Assembly (NCBI GenBank): GCA_949751835.1
Contig: CATKHK010000011.1
Span: 124,327 to 188,326 of the forward strand
Direction of reading: 5' to 3'
Source: Blepharisma japonicum
Taxonomy: Eukaryota; Ciliophora; Heterotrichea; Heterotrichida; Blepharismidae
Length of the DNA: 64,000 nt
Shown: in pieces, positions 1 to 10,948 of the stretch
Layout: every line of letters starts with the position of its first letter
Numbering within the stretch: position 1 is the stretch's first letter
Notes under the pieces: model-generated
Told to the model about the DNA's origin: nothing
The model's database searches: none
Seen by the model: only the letters and a program-made list of their open reading frames with translations
Made by a program: the position numbers and the translations under genes

Positions 1-344
1 GTTAATTTTGTAATTTAACTTAACTTTCATGTAAACTTAAATTTAAATTTAGCTAAAATTAATTCCCTAACTATTAATCTAAAATATATTATGTTCATTA
101 TTTGCATTATAAAAAGTAGCTTGGCTTTGGAATGCATCTATTTCAGATTTTTCGTTCAATTATTCAATTTTTTAATAAAAAGGGTCTTCATTAGTATCAA
201 TTCTAATAATAATTTTCGTTCATTTTTATCAAATGATGAATAAAAGCTCACAAATGCACTATAGTTATAATTAAAATTAATTTTAAATTCATACTCATTT
301 ATCAAACATTTGTTTTCAATAACATTTTAGTGTTTATAATTATT
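1..344. other. AT-rich left flank, no gene seen
   Basis: Very AT-rich sequence with stops in all frames even when TGA is read as Trp. It presumably contains the upstream region of the first ABCG gene. I see no RNA gene or repeat in it. Confidence 0.6.
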
Positions 345-2261
345 ATGTCATCTGCCAAAATTTTCTCCAAAATGGAAAGCAATAACGAAATTGAGGTGAA
401 TACGCTTAAAGAGCAAGATAACTCAAGCCTTATGGAAGCTTATCAAGAAAAGCCTCAAAGCAAAGACCATGGCCATGATATGAGAACAAAAATTCAATTG
501 TGCTGGGATAATGTCAGCTATGTAATAGAAAAGAAAGGTGAAGAAACTCAGATTCTTAAAGGAGTCTCTGGAAAAGCTAACCCAGGGGAACTTTTAGTAT
601 TGATGGGGTCTTCAGGAGCAGGCAAGACAACGCTTCTAAATATTTTAGCAGGGAGACTTAAAAGCAACAATAATGCCAAAATTATTGGTCAGATAACTGC
701 AAATGGGACAAGTATAAAGGACATTGACTTTGGGTATTACTCAGCTTATGTGACTCAAGAGGACATTCTTCTTCCTAATCTAACGCCTAGAGAGTCTTTA
801 ATGTTCTCATCAAGACTCAGAATGCCAGGTCATTACCAAGAGCATTTCGAGAGGGTGAATAATATCATTCAAGAATTAAGGTTGGTGAAGTGCGCAGATA
901 ATATCGTTGGAAGTGTAACTAAAAAAGGTCTTTCTGGAGGCGAAAGGAAAAGAGTTTGCATTGGGATGGAACTAATCACTGATCCGATCGTCCTTTTGCT
1001 AGACGAGCCCACTTCAGGCCTTGATAGTTTTACAGCTGAAATCGTAGTTGACTTATTAATAGAACAAGCTAGAAAAGGTAGAACTGTCATGTCAACTATT
1101 CATCAGCCAAGCACAAGTATTTTTGACAAATTCGACAGGTTGCTTTTGCTTGCAGAAGGTCATCTTGTATATCAAGGCCGTTCTTGTGACTCTCCCAAGT
1201 ATTTTGAAAAAATTGGATATCCAGTTCCAAAGCTTATGAACCCAGCTGACTTTTACATGAGACTTCTCCACGTTGTAGATAGAAAACACCCAACAGAAGA
1301 AGAACATGAAAAAGTTGAAAATTTGGTTTCTTCATACACCACCATAGATCAAGAAGATAATGATTTTGATACCTCAAAGCTTGAAACCTTACAAGATAAG
1401 CATTTGACAGTGCCAACAAACTTTGCTGAGCAATTTATAATTCTTCTTAGGAGAGCATGGATAAATTCAAGAAGAGATCCACTTGCAAGCCAAATGCTAT
1501 TTATAGAATACATAATGACCGCATTTTTAGTCGATATTATTTGCAATAATTTAGCAAAAAATTATGATTCCTCAAGAACTAGAACCCAGATTTTGTTTTT
1601 ATCAATGTCTGCAGTAGCTTTTTTTGCAGCCCAGAATGCAGCAATGCAATTCCCAACTGAAACTCCTTTGTTTCTTAAAGAAAGCAAACAAAGAATATAT
1701 AGCACAATATCCTACTATATGGCAAAATCGATAGCAGATCTTCCAATGCAATTTTTGCCACTACTAGTCTACTGTGTTATGATATATTGGACGATTCCTT
1801 TAAATACCTACGATTCAAGTAAGTTTTTTATTTTCTATTTCCTTCTATTATTGCTGCAAATAAGCTGTCTTGGCATGGGCTATATTTTAGGTGCTATGGT
1901 GAAATCAGAGACCCTTGCAGTAGCAATTACTCCTGTGTTTGTACAACCTTTGATGATGTATTCTGGACTATTCCCTACTGTAAAAAATTTTCCTGAAGGA
2001 TTTGCATGGATACAATATATATCTGTAAGATTTATTTAGAGCATGAGATGGGCTGTTGAAGGAATTTGCGCGAATGAATATAATGATTTGGGCATGCATT
2101 GTCAGCATTGTACAAATTGCACTAAATGCGATCCATTAAGAGATCTTGACTTTACAAACTCTATTGGAACGTGCGTTTTATATCTTTGCATTCTAACAGT
2201 GGGTTATAGATTTATAGCATATTTGCTGCTTTGGAGAAGAGCTGTAAATTCTCGCAGATAA
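345..2261 (+). CDS. ABCG (White-type) half-transporter, copy 1
   Basis: ATP-driven membrane half-transporter expected to dimerise; substrate unknown, lipid- or drug-like by family analogy. The 633-aa product has the ABCG order: N-terminal nucleotide-binding domain, then a C-terminal membrane domain. Walker A GSSGAGKTT lies near residue 88, the signature LSGGERKRV near 196, Walker B LLLDEPTSG near 217 and an H-loop HQP near 253. About six hydrophobic segments follow after residue 390. A 15-nt intron (2025-2039) removes an in-frame TAG and joins the last exon, which carries HCQHCTNCTKC (four Cys spaced C-x2-C-x2-C-x2-C, residues 581-590). The start ATG at 345 aligns with the starts of the paralogues; an upstream GTG at 330 is not a eukaryotic start. 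The conserved membrane-proximal Trp (residue 372) is TGG here and TGA in copies 2, 3 and 5. Confidence 0.95.
2025..2039 (+). other. 15-nt intron in ABCG copy 1
   Basis: GTAAGATTTATTTAG, phase 0. Without splicing, translation ends at its own terminal TAG. After removal the reading frame continues as S-MRWAVEG, matching all paralogues. Confidence 0.93.
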
Positions 2262-2479
2262 GTATGGTTCTTCTAATAATTATGATTAAAAATCATTTTA
2301 ATAAATGCTAGCTTATCATTTTAAGTTCGTTAAATTTTTATTTATATCAGCTGTGATATTCAAAGAAAAACTTTTCATTTTTAATGGAGTCTTGAAATAC
2401 CAAAAAAGTCTTATTCATCAAAGTTTCAAAGATTAAGTAAATGTGAATGAAACTTAGAGTGCTTTGACTGGTGAGAAAA

Positions 2480-3213
2480 TTTTGCTATTGTATGATATCG
2501 AGTTCTGGGAGGAGAAATTATGAAAATTAGAGGAAGAATTGCTGAGACGGAAGAAATGAGATAAATGAAGACGAGAGCAGAAGTGATGAGGACGATTTAG
2601 GTAGGTTACGCAAGAAATTGGATTGCATGGAGGGAGGTCTACTACATTGGACGTAATGATTCAGGTGATAGACAAGGCAGGAGAAATGGGCATAAGCATA
2701 GGAGGAGAAGCAAATACTAAAGCCACAGAAAATTTGCCAGGATCATTGGCTGAAATAGAAGCAGTGAGAAGCAGTCATAAAAATCCTGGAAGAGCTTGAG
2801 GCAAAACTTGCAGCTGAAAATGTTGAAAAAGAAAGGGAAAAAGAAGATTGAGAAGCATGAATAAGGGAGAGGAAACTGAGCAGCTAAGAAAGGATAATAA
2901 AGTACATGGCGGAATCCTTGGCTTATCAAGGCCTTTAGATGATGGAGATGATTCTAAGGAGAAGAAAGAGAAAGGGGAGGAGCTAAAGTTGAAAAAAATA
3001 GAAAGATGGGCATGAAAAAGAAGTTTACTTGAAGAAATGCTTATATCGATTAGGAAAATCAAGCAACGCAGCAGCTTGGAAGAAAAGGAAGAAGCAGGCG
3101 AAGTACTGCTGAGGGAAGAATGAAAGGATGCGGTCTGATTAAGACAAAAAAACAATAAGGGTTTGCTGAGAATGAAAGCTCTCTGAGTAGATAAGATAAT
3201 ATATCCAAAGTAA
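2480..3213 (+). pseudogene. Decayed coiled-coil coding region
   Basis: This purine-rich stretch has the composition of a Lys/Glu-rich coiled-coil gene, but no frame stays open across it. The segment near 2790-2860 reads well in one frame (KILEELEAKLAAENVEKER), while nearby parts read well in another. With TGA as Trp one frame is open from an ATG at 2656 to TAA at 3213 (185 codons), but its first half has an implausible composition, as expected of a shifted frame. I read it as a dead or dying gene of unknown function. The long antisense open frames here are pyrimidine-rich shadows. Confidence 0.5.
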
Positions 3214-3753
3214 AAATTATTTGGAAGGATAAATTAAATTATCATTTTTATTTATGATAGCTTTTATTTTAAGGTGTATTAATCAACTTTATACTTTATT
3301 ATTAAATAATATTGTATTACTTGCGTTTTATTAGGAAATTATTTACATTTTCAATGCCTCTGTTTAAGGGTTTAAGATTAAAAAGAACCCGGGCTTAAAA
3401 ATGCTAAGATAGGAATATTAGGGAGGAAATAAATTCTTGATGGGCATCTGACTTTGGGTTTTCCTATAATCTTAGCAATCATAATATCAATAATGCAATT
3501 ATCGTTAGATTTATGAAATACTTTTGCATATATAAATTAAACAAAGCGATAAGTCCTGATTGATACAAATTTTAAATAAATTTAAAATTTGATGCTAAAG
3601 CCAAATGATTAAGGATTATACGGCCTATTTCTATATTCTTTTTATTTATAGCATATATTAATAAAGATCTTATCACTAGAAATAAAATATACTACTGAAT
3701 ACAATTAGGAGGCATAATAATAGGTTATTAAGTGCCATAAAGTGCCTCTTCAG
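3214..3753. other. AT-rich gap, no gene seen
   Basis: No frame of useful length on either strand under TGA = Trp, and no recognisable RNA. It ends where the patatin-like fragment begins. Confidence 0.55.
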
Positions 3754-4071
3754 AATTTCAGTAATTGTTCTTTGGCGAAGAAATTTAGCCTGTAGTTTTA
3801 TTGACTTTGTTCGCATCAAGCGGCGTTTATGCAGTTAACAGTAAATGCAGAATCCTAGCTCTTGGAGGAGGCACAACTACAGGAGCCTATGAAGCAGGAG
3901 CTTATCAGCAACCTTCCTGCAGGTGAAGCCCAATATGATGCAGTTACAGGCATTGGGACAGGTGCAGTCAACGTTCTTATTATTACTGGACTTAAATATG
4001 AATCAGGCCTCTACGAGTTTGATATTAAGGATTTTTTATCAAAATCCATTTCAATTTATAAATTTGTATAA
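3754..4071 (+). pseudogene. Patatin-like phospholipase fragment, + copy
   Basis: Homologous to the minus-strand copy at 5825-6015. Both encode a hydrophobic signal-like stretch (VVLLTLFASSGVYAVN) followed by CRILALGGGTT, the glycine-rich oxyanion-hole region of patatin-like lipases. This copy carries an in-frame TAG near its start, lacks about ten bases after GAGAY, and then runs into LPAGEAQYDAVTGIGTGAVN. That last piece matches the nucleophile elbow of the family (GxSxG) but with Gly where the catalytic Ser should be. It stops at 4071 with no catalytic Asp region. It is a broken 5' fragment with no likely lipase activity. Confidence 0.7.
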
Positions 4072-4123
4072 TTTATATAATAAAATTAAAATCCCCCTAA
4101 ATTTTTAAAAATTATTAAAAAAT

Positions 4124-4714
4124 ATGGCATCGGCAGCAAGACCTGTAGCCAAAAAGCAAATCAAGAATATTATCCAGTTCAAGAAACTAAAGCTTAATGG
4201 TGATCTTTATGGAATCGGAGATACCATTGTGCTCAAGGAATACAAAGATGATTGTTGCTATGGGACTATATTGAGAATTTGAAAAGAAGATAAAAATGAA
4301 GATGCTTATGCGAGAATTAGATGGTTTTATAAGCCTAGTGACATTTTCCATGAGCATCATGATTTTATTTCTTGTGCAGAGCTTTTTGATTCAGATTATA
4401 TTCAAGATGTGTGGGTTCAAACTATATATGATAAAGTTAAAGTACTTCCATTTGAAGATTACCATCAACTTGAAGAAGTAGATGATGATACATTTTTCTG
4501 AAGAGCAGTTTATAACTCAAAAGATTCATCTTTAACTCCTCCTTTATCAGAATGAAAAAGAGCATGCGTTTGCAATAAAATTTTCAACCCAGATGTTCTA
4601 TATGTAGCATGTGACAATTGTTTAGAATATTTTCACCCTGAGTGTGTAAATGTTGATCTCGATGCCCCAGAGTGGATATGTGATTCATGCGCTGCTTGTA
4701 AAACAGAAGAGTAA
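4124..4714 (+). CDS. Small BAH-PHD chromatin reader (EBS/SHL-like architecture)
   Basis: A 196-aa protein that only appears when TGA is read as Trp (residues 53, 126 and 144). A BAH domain spans roughly residues 25-128 (YGIGDTIVL, ARIRWFYKPSD, ELFDSDYIQDV, YDKVKVLPFEDY). A complete C4HC3 PHD finger follows, with ligands C148, C150, C163, C166, H171, C174, C186 and C189; NPDVLYVACDNC is very like the PHD of the plant histone readers EBS and SHL, which have the same BAH-then-PHD order and similar size. The likely role is binding methylated H3 tails in the nucleus; this is inferred from the family, not shown here. It starts 52 bases after one broken patatin fragment and lies inside the inverted pair of such fragments, yet it is itself intact. 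Confidence 0.9.
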
Positions 4715-4789
4715 AGCTATTAATTTCATAAACTTATGATATTTAAAATGATTTGAATTAACCATTCGTTAGAGATCATATGCTCAAGA

Positions 4790-5824
4790 AAATCCATTAT
4801 TTCTCCAGATATTTCAACGCTATAGCATCACTTAAATATGCATAGATGGTATCTATTAAACTATTATCTAGCTTCATATCTTTTTCTTTATGAATCATAT
4901 ATATGCCAGCAGTAGCTTGTTTTAGTACATCTTTTTTTTCTTCTTTTTCTTCAAAAGACTCATAATGATTAATAAATATACTTCCAATAGTTGTATTTAA
5001 ATCTACTTTATCCTCAATATCACATTCAATAGCTTCTAGAAATGAATAATAATTAAAACTTTCAGTATCCACGTTATCCAAATAAGCTTTACACTTCTGA
5101 TAGAAGCTCGCATCTGGACATGGATTGCTTCTTTGATGTCGACAAGCTTTGTCTCCTTAGCAGTCACAGCTCCATCTGTAGCACCAAAAACTTTTTGATA
5201 TTTTTTTGAGGGATACTTGCTCGCTTTTCTTCCATAGTCTCCTCATTTTCTATTATAGTTACTGGGTCTGTTTGTGTTGATATATCTCTTTTTATAATTT
5301 CTTTTAAGGTATCTATTATTGTTTTCATGATCTCTCATCTTTAACTTATATTATTCTATCTAAAGATTTTAAACTGATACTGTATCTTGGATAATTATTT
5401 TTTGTATTGTGAGCCTTACTTCATAAATAATATCTGATAGCGTGCGGCTAGTTCTATCTATTAAGTTAATATCTCTGATACTCGGTACTTCAACTTTTAT
5501 TGAACTGCATCTATTATATCTTTGGACTGCTTCATTTAAGCTATTTCTTACCATACTTTCAATAATAGTGATTCCTTGATTGGTAAAGGTATTTTATCTG
5601 ATGATACTAAGGCAATTGCGATTTTTACTTTTGTATTATTTACTAGCCAATCTAGCCCTTTTATAATATCTATATATTCTCCTTTGGTTATTTTACTTTA
5701 ACTATTTCTACACAAGCATAATAATTACCGTTTTTATCTTTAATTACTTTTGGATCATTTTTTGTTAAACTTGATACCCAAATAATACTCTGATATTAAG
5801 AAACTTTTAAATTCCTCATATTTA
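4790..5824 (-). pseudogene. Decayed minus-strand coding region of unknown family
   Basis: Several good-looking minus-strand segments lie in different frames. They include a 94-codon piece at 4797-5081 (acidic, SFNYYSFLEAIECDIEDKVD), a piece at 5369-5554 (NSLNEAVQRYNRC) and a piece near 5600-5700 (YIDIIKGLDWLVNNTKVKIA). No 15-nt intron joins them and the transitions need frame changes, so I read a dead gene. The right end is fused to the patatin-like 5' fragment after HKYE, giving a chimera. I do not recognise the family. Confidence 0.5.
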
Positions 5825-6015
5825 TGGGCTTCATCTGCAGGAAGGTTGTTGATAAGCCCAATTACAGCTCCTGCTTCATAGACTCCTCTAGTTGTTCCTC
5901 CTCCAAGAGCTAGGATTCTACATTTGCCGTTAACTGCATAAACGCCGCTTGATGCGAACAAAGTCAATAAAACTACAGGCCACATTTCTTCTCCAAAGAA
6001 CAATTACTGAAATTT
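5825..6015 (-). pseudogene. Patatin-like phospholipase fragment, - copy
   Basis: Minus-strand 5' part of a patatin-like lipase: a possible ATG at 5985 opens MWPVVLLTLFASSGVYAVN, a convincing signal peptide, then CRILALGGGTTRGVYEAGAV, which holds the GGGxRG oxyanion-hole motif, then LINNLPADEAHKYE. This copy keeps the motif better than the + copy. Homology ends at about 5825, where the frame continues into unrelated sequence and stops soon after. No catalytic Ser or Asp is present, so it cannot be a working lipase. Confidence 0.72.
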
Positions 6016-6382
6016 TGAAAAAGCAAAAGAATGTTATGAAGGGGCAATCGGATTTATTATTTTAAAGAAATTTATAATGGCCAGATTTCAAAGAAGCTAT
6101 ATGCCACTTGATAATATAAATAATTTATAAAGCATTAAATATAAGCAATACTAAATTTATGTTCAATTCAAAAAAATATTAAAAAAACTATAAATAATTT
6201 TTTAAGCACTATAAAAGAATAACAAATTAAATAGTGATTTCGCTAATGAGTCTTTTCTCAGAACAGATCTAATTTTTATGGCCTTATTTGGCCTAAATCC
6301 AAATTAAGTAGTAAATGGGTATATAGGCTACTTGAATTTATGTTTCATTTGAGCATCTCCGGAGTCAAACAACCAAGATTTA

Positions 6383-6616
6383 ATGTCTTACCAAGATCAT
6401 TCAAAAAGCTTATACTCCCATAGCGAAAGAATTATACAGTTGATATCGTCCATGCAGTTACTGCTGACTGAAACTCTAATTTCTAAATGAGCATCTCAAG
6501 AGTGTGACATCCTTAAAAAGTATAAGGGATCAGGATTGAAGCAGAAAAAGCTATCCCTGAACGAAGATGAAAACATAAGAGCTTTCTCCAAGTTAAGCCA
6601 GTCTTACTGCTTGTAA
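6383..6616 (+). CDS. Small hypothetical ORF (77 aa, one in-frame TGA)
   Basis: Open from ATG 6383 to TAA with one TGA read as Trp. The product begins MSYQDHSKSLYSHSER, has an amphipathic stretch (IIQLISSMQLLLTETLISKW) and a Lys-rich tail. The same frame is open upstream for a further 25 or so codons of plausible composition, so the true 5' end may lie elsewhere or the ORF may be the last exon of a decayed gene. I do not recognise it. Composition favours coding, but the surroundings are full of relics. Confidence 0.35.
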
Positions 6617-6794
6617 TGAGTTATCCTTAAATCATAAAGACTTAATTTTTAATCTAATTCCAATCTATTTATAATAGTAAATTTAATATTTCCAAATTTT
6701 AAAAAATGCAAATTGGTTAATCTAACCAAGCCAATATCAAATTGATAATATTTATTAGCTATTATTCAATTTTTCTAGTTGTATTTAAATTTTT

Positions 6795-7340
6795 AGCACC
6801 TTCTTTGAAGTGCCATATTTTAACTATGCATAAAATAGCTCAAAAAGATTTCTCCAAAAGCATATAGTAAATATGGAAAACGGAAATTACTGTGATAAAA
6901 GAATAAGGATTCGAGATTTTTGGATTTCATTTAAAAAGACCCTAAAGGCAATATGAGGCTAAGAGGAAGATGCTGAAATCCAATTGTGTTAGGATAATTT
7001 AAATAGCATTATCAGAAGTAAATTCGAAGAAACTCGAATACTTAAATTAGGGTTGAATAAGAAAAACTCACAAGAGCTTTTATTTATAATAAAATATTCA
7101 AGATCTTGATGGTCAAGCATAAATTAAAATTATTCCATCCCGGGCCAGTAAATGCTATTTTGATAATTCAGCGCTGATTATGCTAAATCCAGGGTTCATA
7201 AAGTATTAAAATATATAAAATTATGCAATTCCTAAAGGAATCTCCGATATGAGCAAGACTTCTTGCAAGCCTGCGGAGCAATTTTTGTTAACGAAGAAAA
7301 TGGACCAAATATCTATAAACTATATACCATTCAATAATAT
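6795..7340 (+). pseudogene. Heavily decayed ABCG 5' fragment
   Basis: Begins with a degraded version of the sequence found just before ABCG copies 2 and 3 (TTTGAAGTGCCATATTTTAA), followed by AAAGATTTCTCCAAAAG, the conserved first codons (KDFSK). Near 6980 it reads ATCCAATTGTGTTAGGATAAT, matching the paralogues' IQLCWDN region. Stops occur in every frame. It is an old dead copy upstream of copy 2, and a similar relic precedes copy 3. Confidence 0.6.
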
Positions 7341-7582
7341 TATCATTTCTTAGAATAGTGATTAAGAGGCTTAGTAAAACCCCAAAGTAAAATCCAAAAG
7401 CATCTTAACTTGCTATAACAAAAATTATTAAATGGTCAAAAAAAAATTTTTTATTTCCAAAATTTTCAAATAATACTTAGTTTAAGTATCTCGATCAAAG
7501 TCGAGTTAAAATCGACAATCTTTTGTAGCTCAATATCAGTTTTTCCGAAGCTATTTCATAACTTTAAGCACTTTTTTTGAAA

Positions 7583-7604
7583 GGCCATTTATGGCTTATA
7601 AATA
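7583..7604 (+). promoter_or_regulatory. Conserved leader of ABCG copy 2
   Basis: GGCCATTTATGGCTTATAAATA directly precedes the ATG and is identical at 15447-15468 before copy 3. It contains a TATA-like TTATAAATA. It also contains an upstream ATG whose five-codon frame (ATG GCT TAT AAA TAA) ends on the main start in a TAATG overlap. It could be a core promoter element or part of the leader. Confidence 0.4.
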
Positions 7605-9521
7605 ATGATTGCACCAAAAGATTTCTCCAAGAATAACGATCAAGATGGACTAGAAACTCCTATACAAAAAGTTCAAGAAAACTCACTATTTCTAGAAGAT
7701 AGCCCAGAAAACACCCCAGAAACTATAAAGGCACAAGATGACAGAACTAAAATCCAATTATGCTGGGATAACGTTAGCTATGTCATCGATACCAAAGGCG
7801 AGCAAACCCAGATTCTTAAATCAATTTCAGGCAAGGCTAACCCTGGGGAGCTTCTAGTTTTGATGGGGTCTTCAGGGGCTGGTAAAACAACACTTTTGAA
7901 CATCTTGGCTGGAAGACTTAAAAGCTCAGGGAACGCAAAAATTATTGGCCAAATAACAGCAAATGGGACAAATATCAAAGATCTTGATTTTGGGTATTAC
8001 TCAGCCTATGTAACCCAAGAAGATATACTACTTCCTAATCTAACTCCGCGAGAATCCTTAATGTTTTCCTCAAGACTTAGAATGCCAGGACATTATCAAA
8101 ATCATGTAGATAGGGTAAATGGAATCATAAAAGATCTAAGACTGGTAAAATGTGCAGATAATGTCATTGGCAGTATAACTAAAAAAGGGCTTTCTGGGGG
8201 TGAAAGGAAAAGAGTTTGTATTGGGATGGAACTTATCACAGATCCAATTGTCCTTATACTTGATGAGCCTACTTCAGGTCTTGATAGTTTTACTGCAGAA
8301 GTCGTAATTGATTTACTGATAGAGCAAGCAAGGAAAGGCAGAACTATAATGTCAACTATTCACCAACCAAGTACCAGCATGTTTGATAAATTTGACAAGT
8401 TAGTATTATTAGCTGAAGGCCATCTTGTATATCAAGGGCGTGCTTCTGAGTCCACAAAATATTTTTCTAAAATTGGGTACGGTTGTCCAAAGCTTATGAA
8501 TCCAGCTGACTATTACATGAGACTTCTCCATGTAGTAGATAGAAAACATCACACTGAAGAAGAGCATGAAAAAATTGGAAGGCTAGTATCAGCTTATGAA
8601 TCAGAGAGTAAAAATACTGAGGATTATGACAATACAAAACTTGAGCCTTTGCAAACTAAGCATTTAAAATCGCCTACAAACTTTGCCACACAGTTTGTGC
8701 TACTATTTAGGAGAGCTTGAATAAATGCAAGGAGAGACCCACTTGCTGGCCAGCTTTTGTTTATTGAGTATATTATGATGGGTGTTTTAATCGATTTGCT
8801 TTGCAACAATTTAGCAAAAAATTATGACTCTTCAACAACTAGAACTCAGACTTTGTTTCTCAGTGCAGCTGCTGTAGGTTTTTATTCTTGCCAGAATGCA
8901 GCAATGCAATTCCCTAGTGAGACTCCTATATTTCTTAAAGAAAGCAAACAAAGAATTTATTCCACAACTTCTTACTATATGGCTAAGTCACTTGCCGACC
9001 TCCCTATGCAATTTCTACCACTTTTTCTATTTTGCCTTATTGTATATTGGGCAATCCCTTTTAATGATTATGATGGAAGTAAATTCTGGATATTTTACTT
9101 TCTGCTTACTTTAATGCAAATAAATGCTCTTGGTGTTGGATATGTTTTAGGCTCTTGTGTAAAAACAGAAACAATTGCCTTGGCTATTACTCCAGTATTT
9201 TTACAACCTATGATGCTTTGGTCTGGATTATTTCCACATGTAAATGATTACCCTGCAGGTTTCTCTTGGGTACAATATTTCTCTGTAAGTTTTATTTAGT
9301 GTATGAGATGGGCTGTCGAAGGACTTATGGCGAATGAATACAATGATTTAGGAATGCACTGTCAGCATTGCACAGATTGCAGGAAGTGTGATATTTTGAG
9401 AGAATTTGATTTTACTAGAAGTATAGGAGAAACTATATTGTTTCAATGCATTTTGCTTGTAGGCTATAGACTCCTTGCATTTTTGCTACTGTATAAGCGA
9501 GCTTTAAATGCACGTAGATAA
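7605..9521 (+). CDS. ABCG half-transporter, copy 2
   Basis: A 633-aa ABCG half-transporter, very similar to copy 3. Walker A, LSGGERKRV, Walker B (LILDEPTSG) and the H-loop are all present, so the ATPase site looks intact. Codon 372 is TGA (8718-8720) where copies 1, 4 and 6 have TGG, so it must be read as Trp; the standard code would split the gene here. A 15-nt intron at 9285-9299 precedes the last exon with HCQHCTDCRKC. The start ATG 7605 (MIAPKDFSK) aligns with the paralogues. The close relation to copy 3, with the same leader and a relic upstream of both, points to a segmental duplication. Confidence 0.95.
9285..9299 (+). other. 15-nt intron in ABCG copy 2
   Basis: GTAAGTTTTATTTAG, same position and phase as in copy 1, identical to the introns of copies 3 and 5. 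Retention gives an immediate TAG. Confidence 0.93.
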
Positions 9522-9832
9522 ACATAATAATAACTCCTTATTAAAATGTTAAATTTTGAAGCTAAATTTCCCAAAAATAAGAAACATTGCCGAATTCAAA
9601 CAATAGCTAAAGTTTTATCTATTTAATTGCTAAGAAAAATTATGCAGATTTAAACTCTACTCCAAATTTAAACTATATTTTTATACACAAATAATCCCTG
9701 TTACAAAGATTGCTAGTTAGGAAGAGGAAATATTTCTGAAAGAAGGAAAATGATCTAAATTCCACTACTCCCATTCCTCCGTGTACGAGAAAAATTTGCT
9801 TACTTACATTAAATTAAAAAAAAATTTTAGTC

Positions 9833-10402
9833 ATGAATATAGAAATATCGAATGCAGATAGCTCTGACATTTGCAGCGATTATTGATAAGAAAATTATGA
9901 TTTTGAGGACTGCATTGATACAGAAGCAATTTGATTAAGGCTTAGGTTGGGAAGAATTAGACTTTGAATCAAAAAGTTGCAAAAACTAGGTATTGCTGGA
10001 AGTTGCTATTAAGACTCTGAGCATCTTTGGTGGTAACTTGGAGCTAGCTCTTGAAAGAAGCGAATTAAGTTAAGGAGAATTCTAAGAGGAATGGGAAGAA
10101 GATACACTCTTAACAATGGATGAATGAGAAGGGAGATTTTAAAAGCGAATTAAATTAAAGTTAATAGGCTGGAACACATAAAATTGGAAGGAAAATGCCT
10201 AATTCGAGGGAAAAAGAGTAAGAGACGAGCAAAGAGAGGAGAAAATTGCTGCAAAAAGTATAAATACGGGATAGACAAAAAATTTGGCAAAGTCATAGGA
10301 GAAAGTTCAAGAGAGCCAGAAAACATAAAAAACCAGAGACCCAAACCCAGAAAACCCAGAGATTTAAGAGTTACTCAAAAGTGGAAATCAATTTCTATTT
10401 AA
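9833..10402 (+). pseudogene. Decayed charged-protein gene
   Basis: The first codons from an ATG at 9833 look genuine (MNIEISNADSSDICSDYW with a TGA), then a TAA follows although the frame continues with protein-like composition (ENYDFEDCIDTEAIW). Further stops and frame changes follow, ending in a basic stretch near 10184-10402. I read it as a dead gene of unknown family. The bases 9522-9832 before it hold nothing I can identify. Confidence 0.45.
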
Positions 10403-10948
10403 TATTAAAAATTTGATTTTTAGGTGATTTTCTATCTAATTTTTGTAATATTCCATAAGCCTCAAATATTATGGTCTTCCATAGATATAATCTACATCAT
10501 CCTCGCCTAGATCTAGGAATCTAGATCTAGACATCTTAATAATATTTGCACTTTGCGCTAAAAATTTCAGCTTCCCTCATTGACTTTTCCCATTTACGCT
10601 TTGGCTTTTAAAAGCTGCTCTATCTGAAAACTCAAAATATCCATATTCTTAGGATGGTTTGCTTATCTTTTAAGATTACTCGTTATCTTTTCGATGTTTT
10701 CACATTCCTTAAAAACATCTCATATCTTCTATGCTGGCTCTAAATTCACATTTCTAAAAATAACCCACTATCAATTAGTCTCCCTCTATCTTCTATCTAT
10801 AACTTCCCCTCTTCTAAGCTATTCTTGTCTCATTATTTCCAGCTTACCTATATTAATATGTCAAATTCTAAATTATTTCACAATATGATTTTTTGCTTTA
10901 TTTATCTATTCTGTTCGAATTTCGTCTAAGGCCCTGAAAAATATAATA
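10403..10948 (-). other. Gene-free gap with a possible minus-strand coding relic
   Basis: No intact gene. The minus strand near 10540-10650 reads like a coiled coil for short runs (NMDILSFQIEQLLKAKA, then a stop, then WEKSMREAEIFSAKCKYY), suggesting an old decayed gene on that strand. GATCTAGATCTAGG-like duplications occur near 10507-10530. The last part serves as the HIRA upstream region. Confidence 0.3.

Larger units (their letters stand above)
3754..6015. repeat. Inverted pair of patatin-like fragments around the BAH-PHD gene
   Basis: The left arm 3754-3932 (+) and right arm 5825-6015 (-) are near-identical over about 180 bases in opposite orientation, with a few substitutions and an indel of about ten bases. 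Homology starts at the same upstream AATTTCAGTAATTG in both. The spacer contains the intact BAH-PHD gene and a decayed minus-strand region. Confidence 0.8.

Noticed and set aside
330-344. Upstream GTG extension of ABCG copy 1 (and GTG/TTG extensions at 23292 and 38565)
   Set aside because: Non-ATG starts are not expected in a eukaryote, and paralogue alignment or nearby ATGs support the shorter forms.
2717-3155. Minus-strand Ser/Phe-rich open frames at 2717-2929 and 2775-3155
   Set aside because: They are antisense to a purine-rich coiled-coil relic, so their composition (runs of Ser, Phe and Leu) is what an antisense shadow gives.
10184-10402. 72-codon + strand basic ORF and its antisense partner at 10150-10344
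   Set aside because: Both lie in a decayed coding region; neither has a domain, and the basic frame is a continuation of a broken gene.
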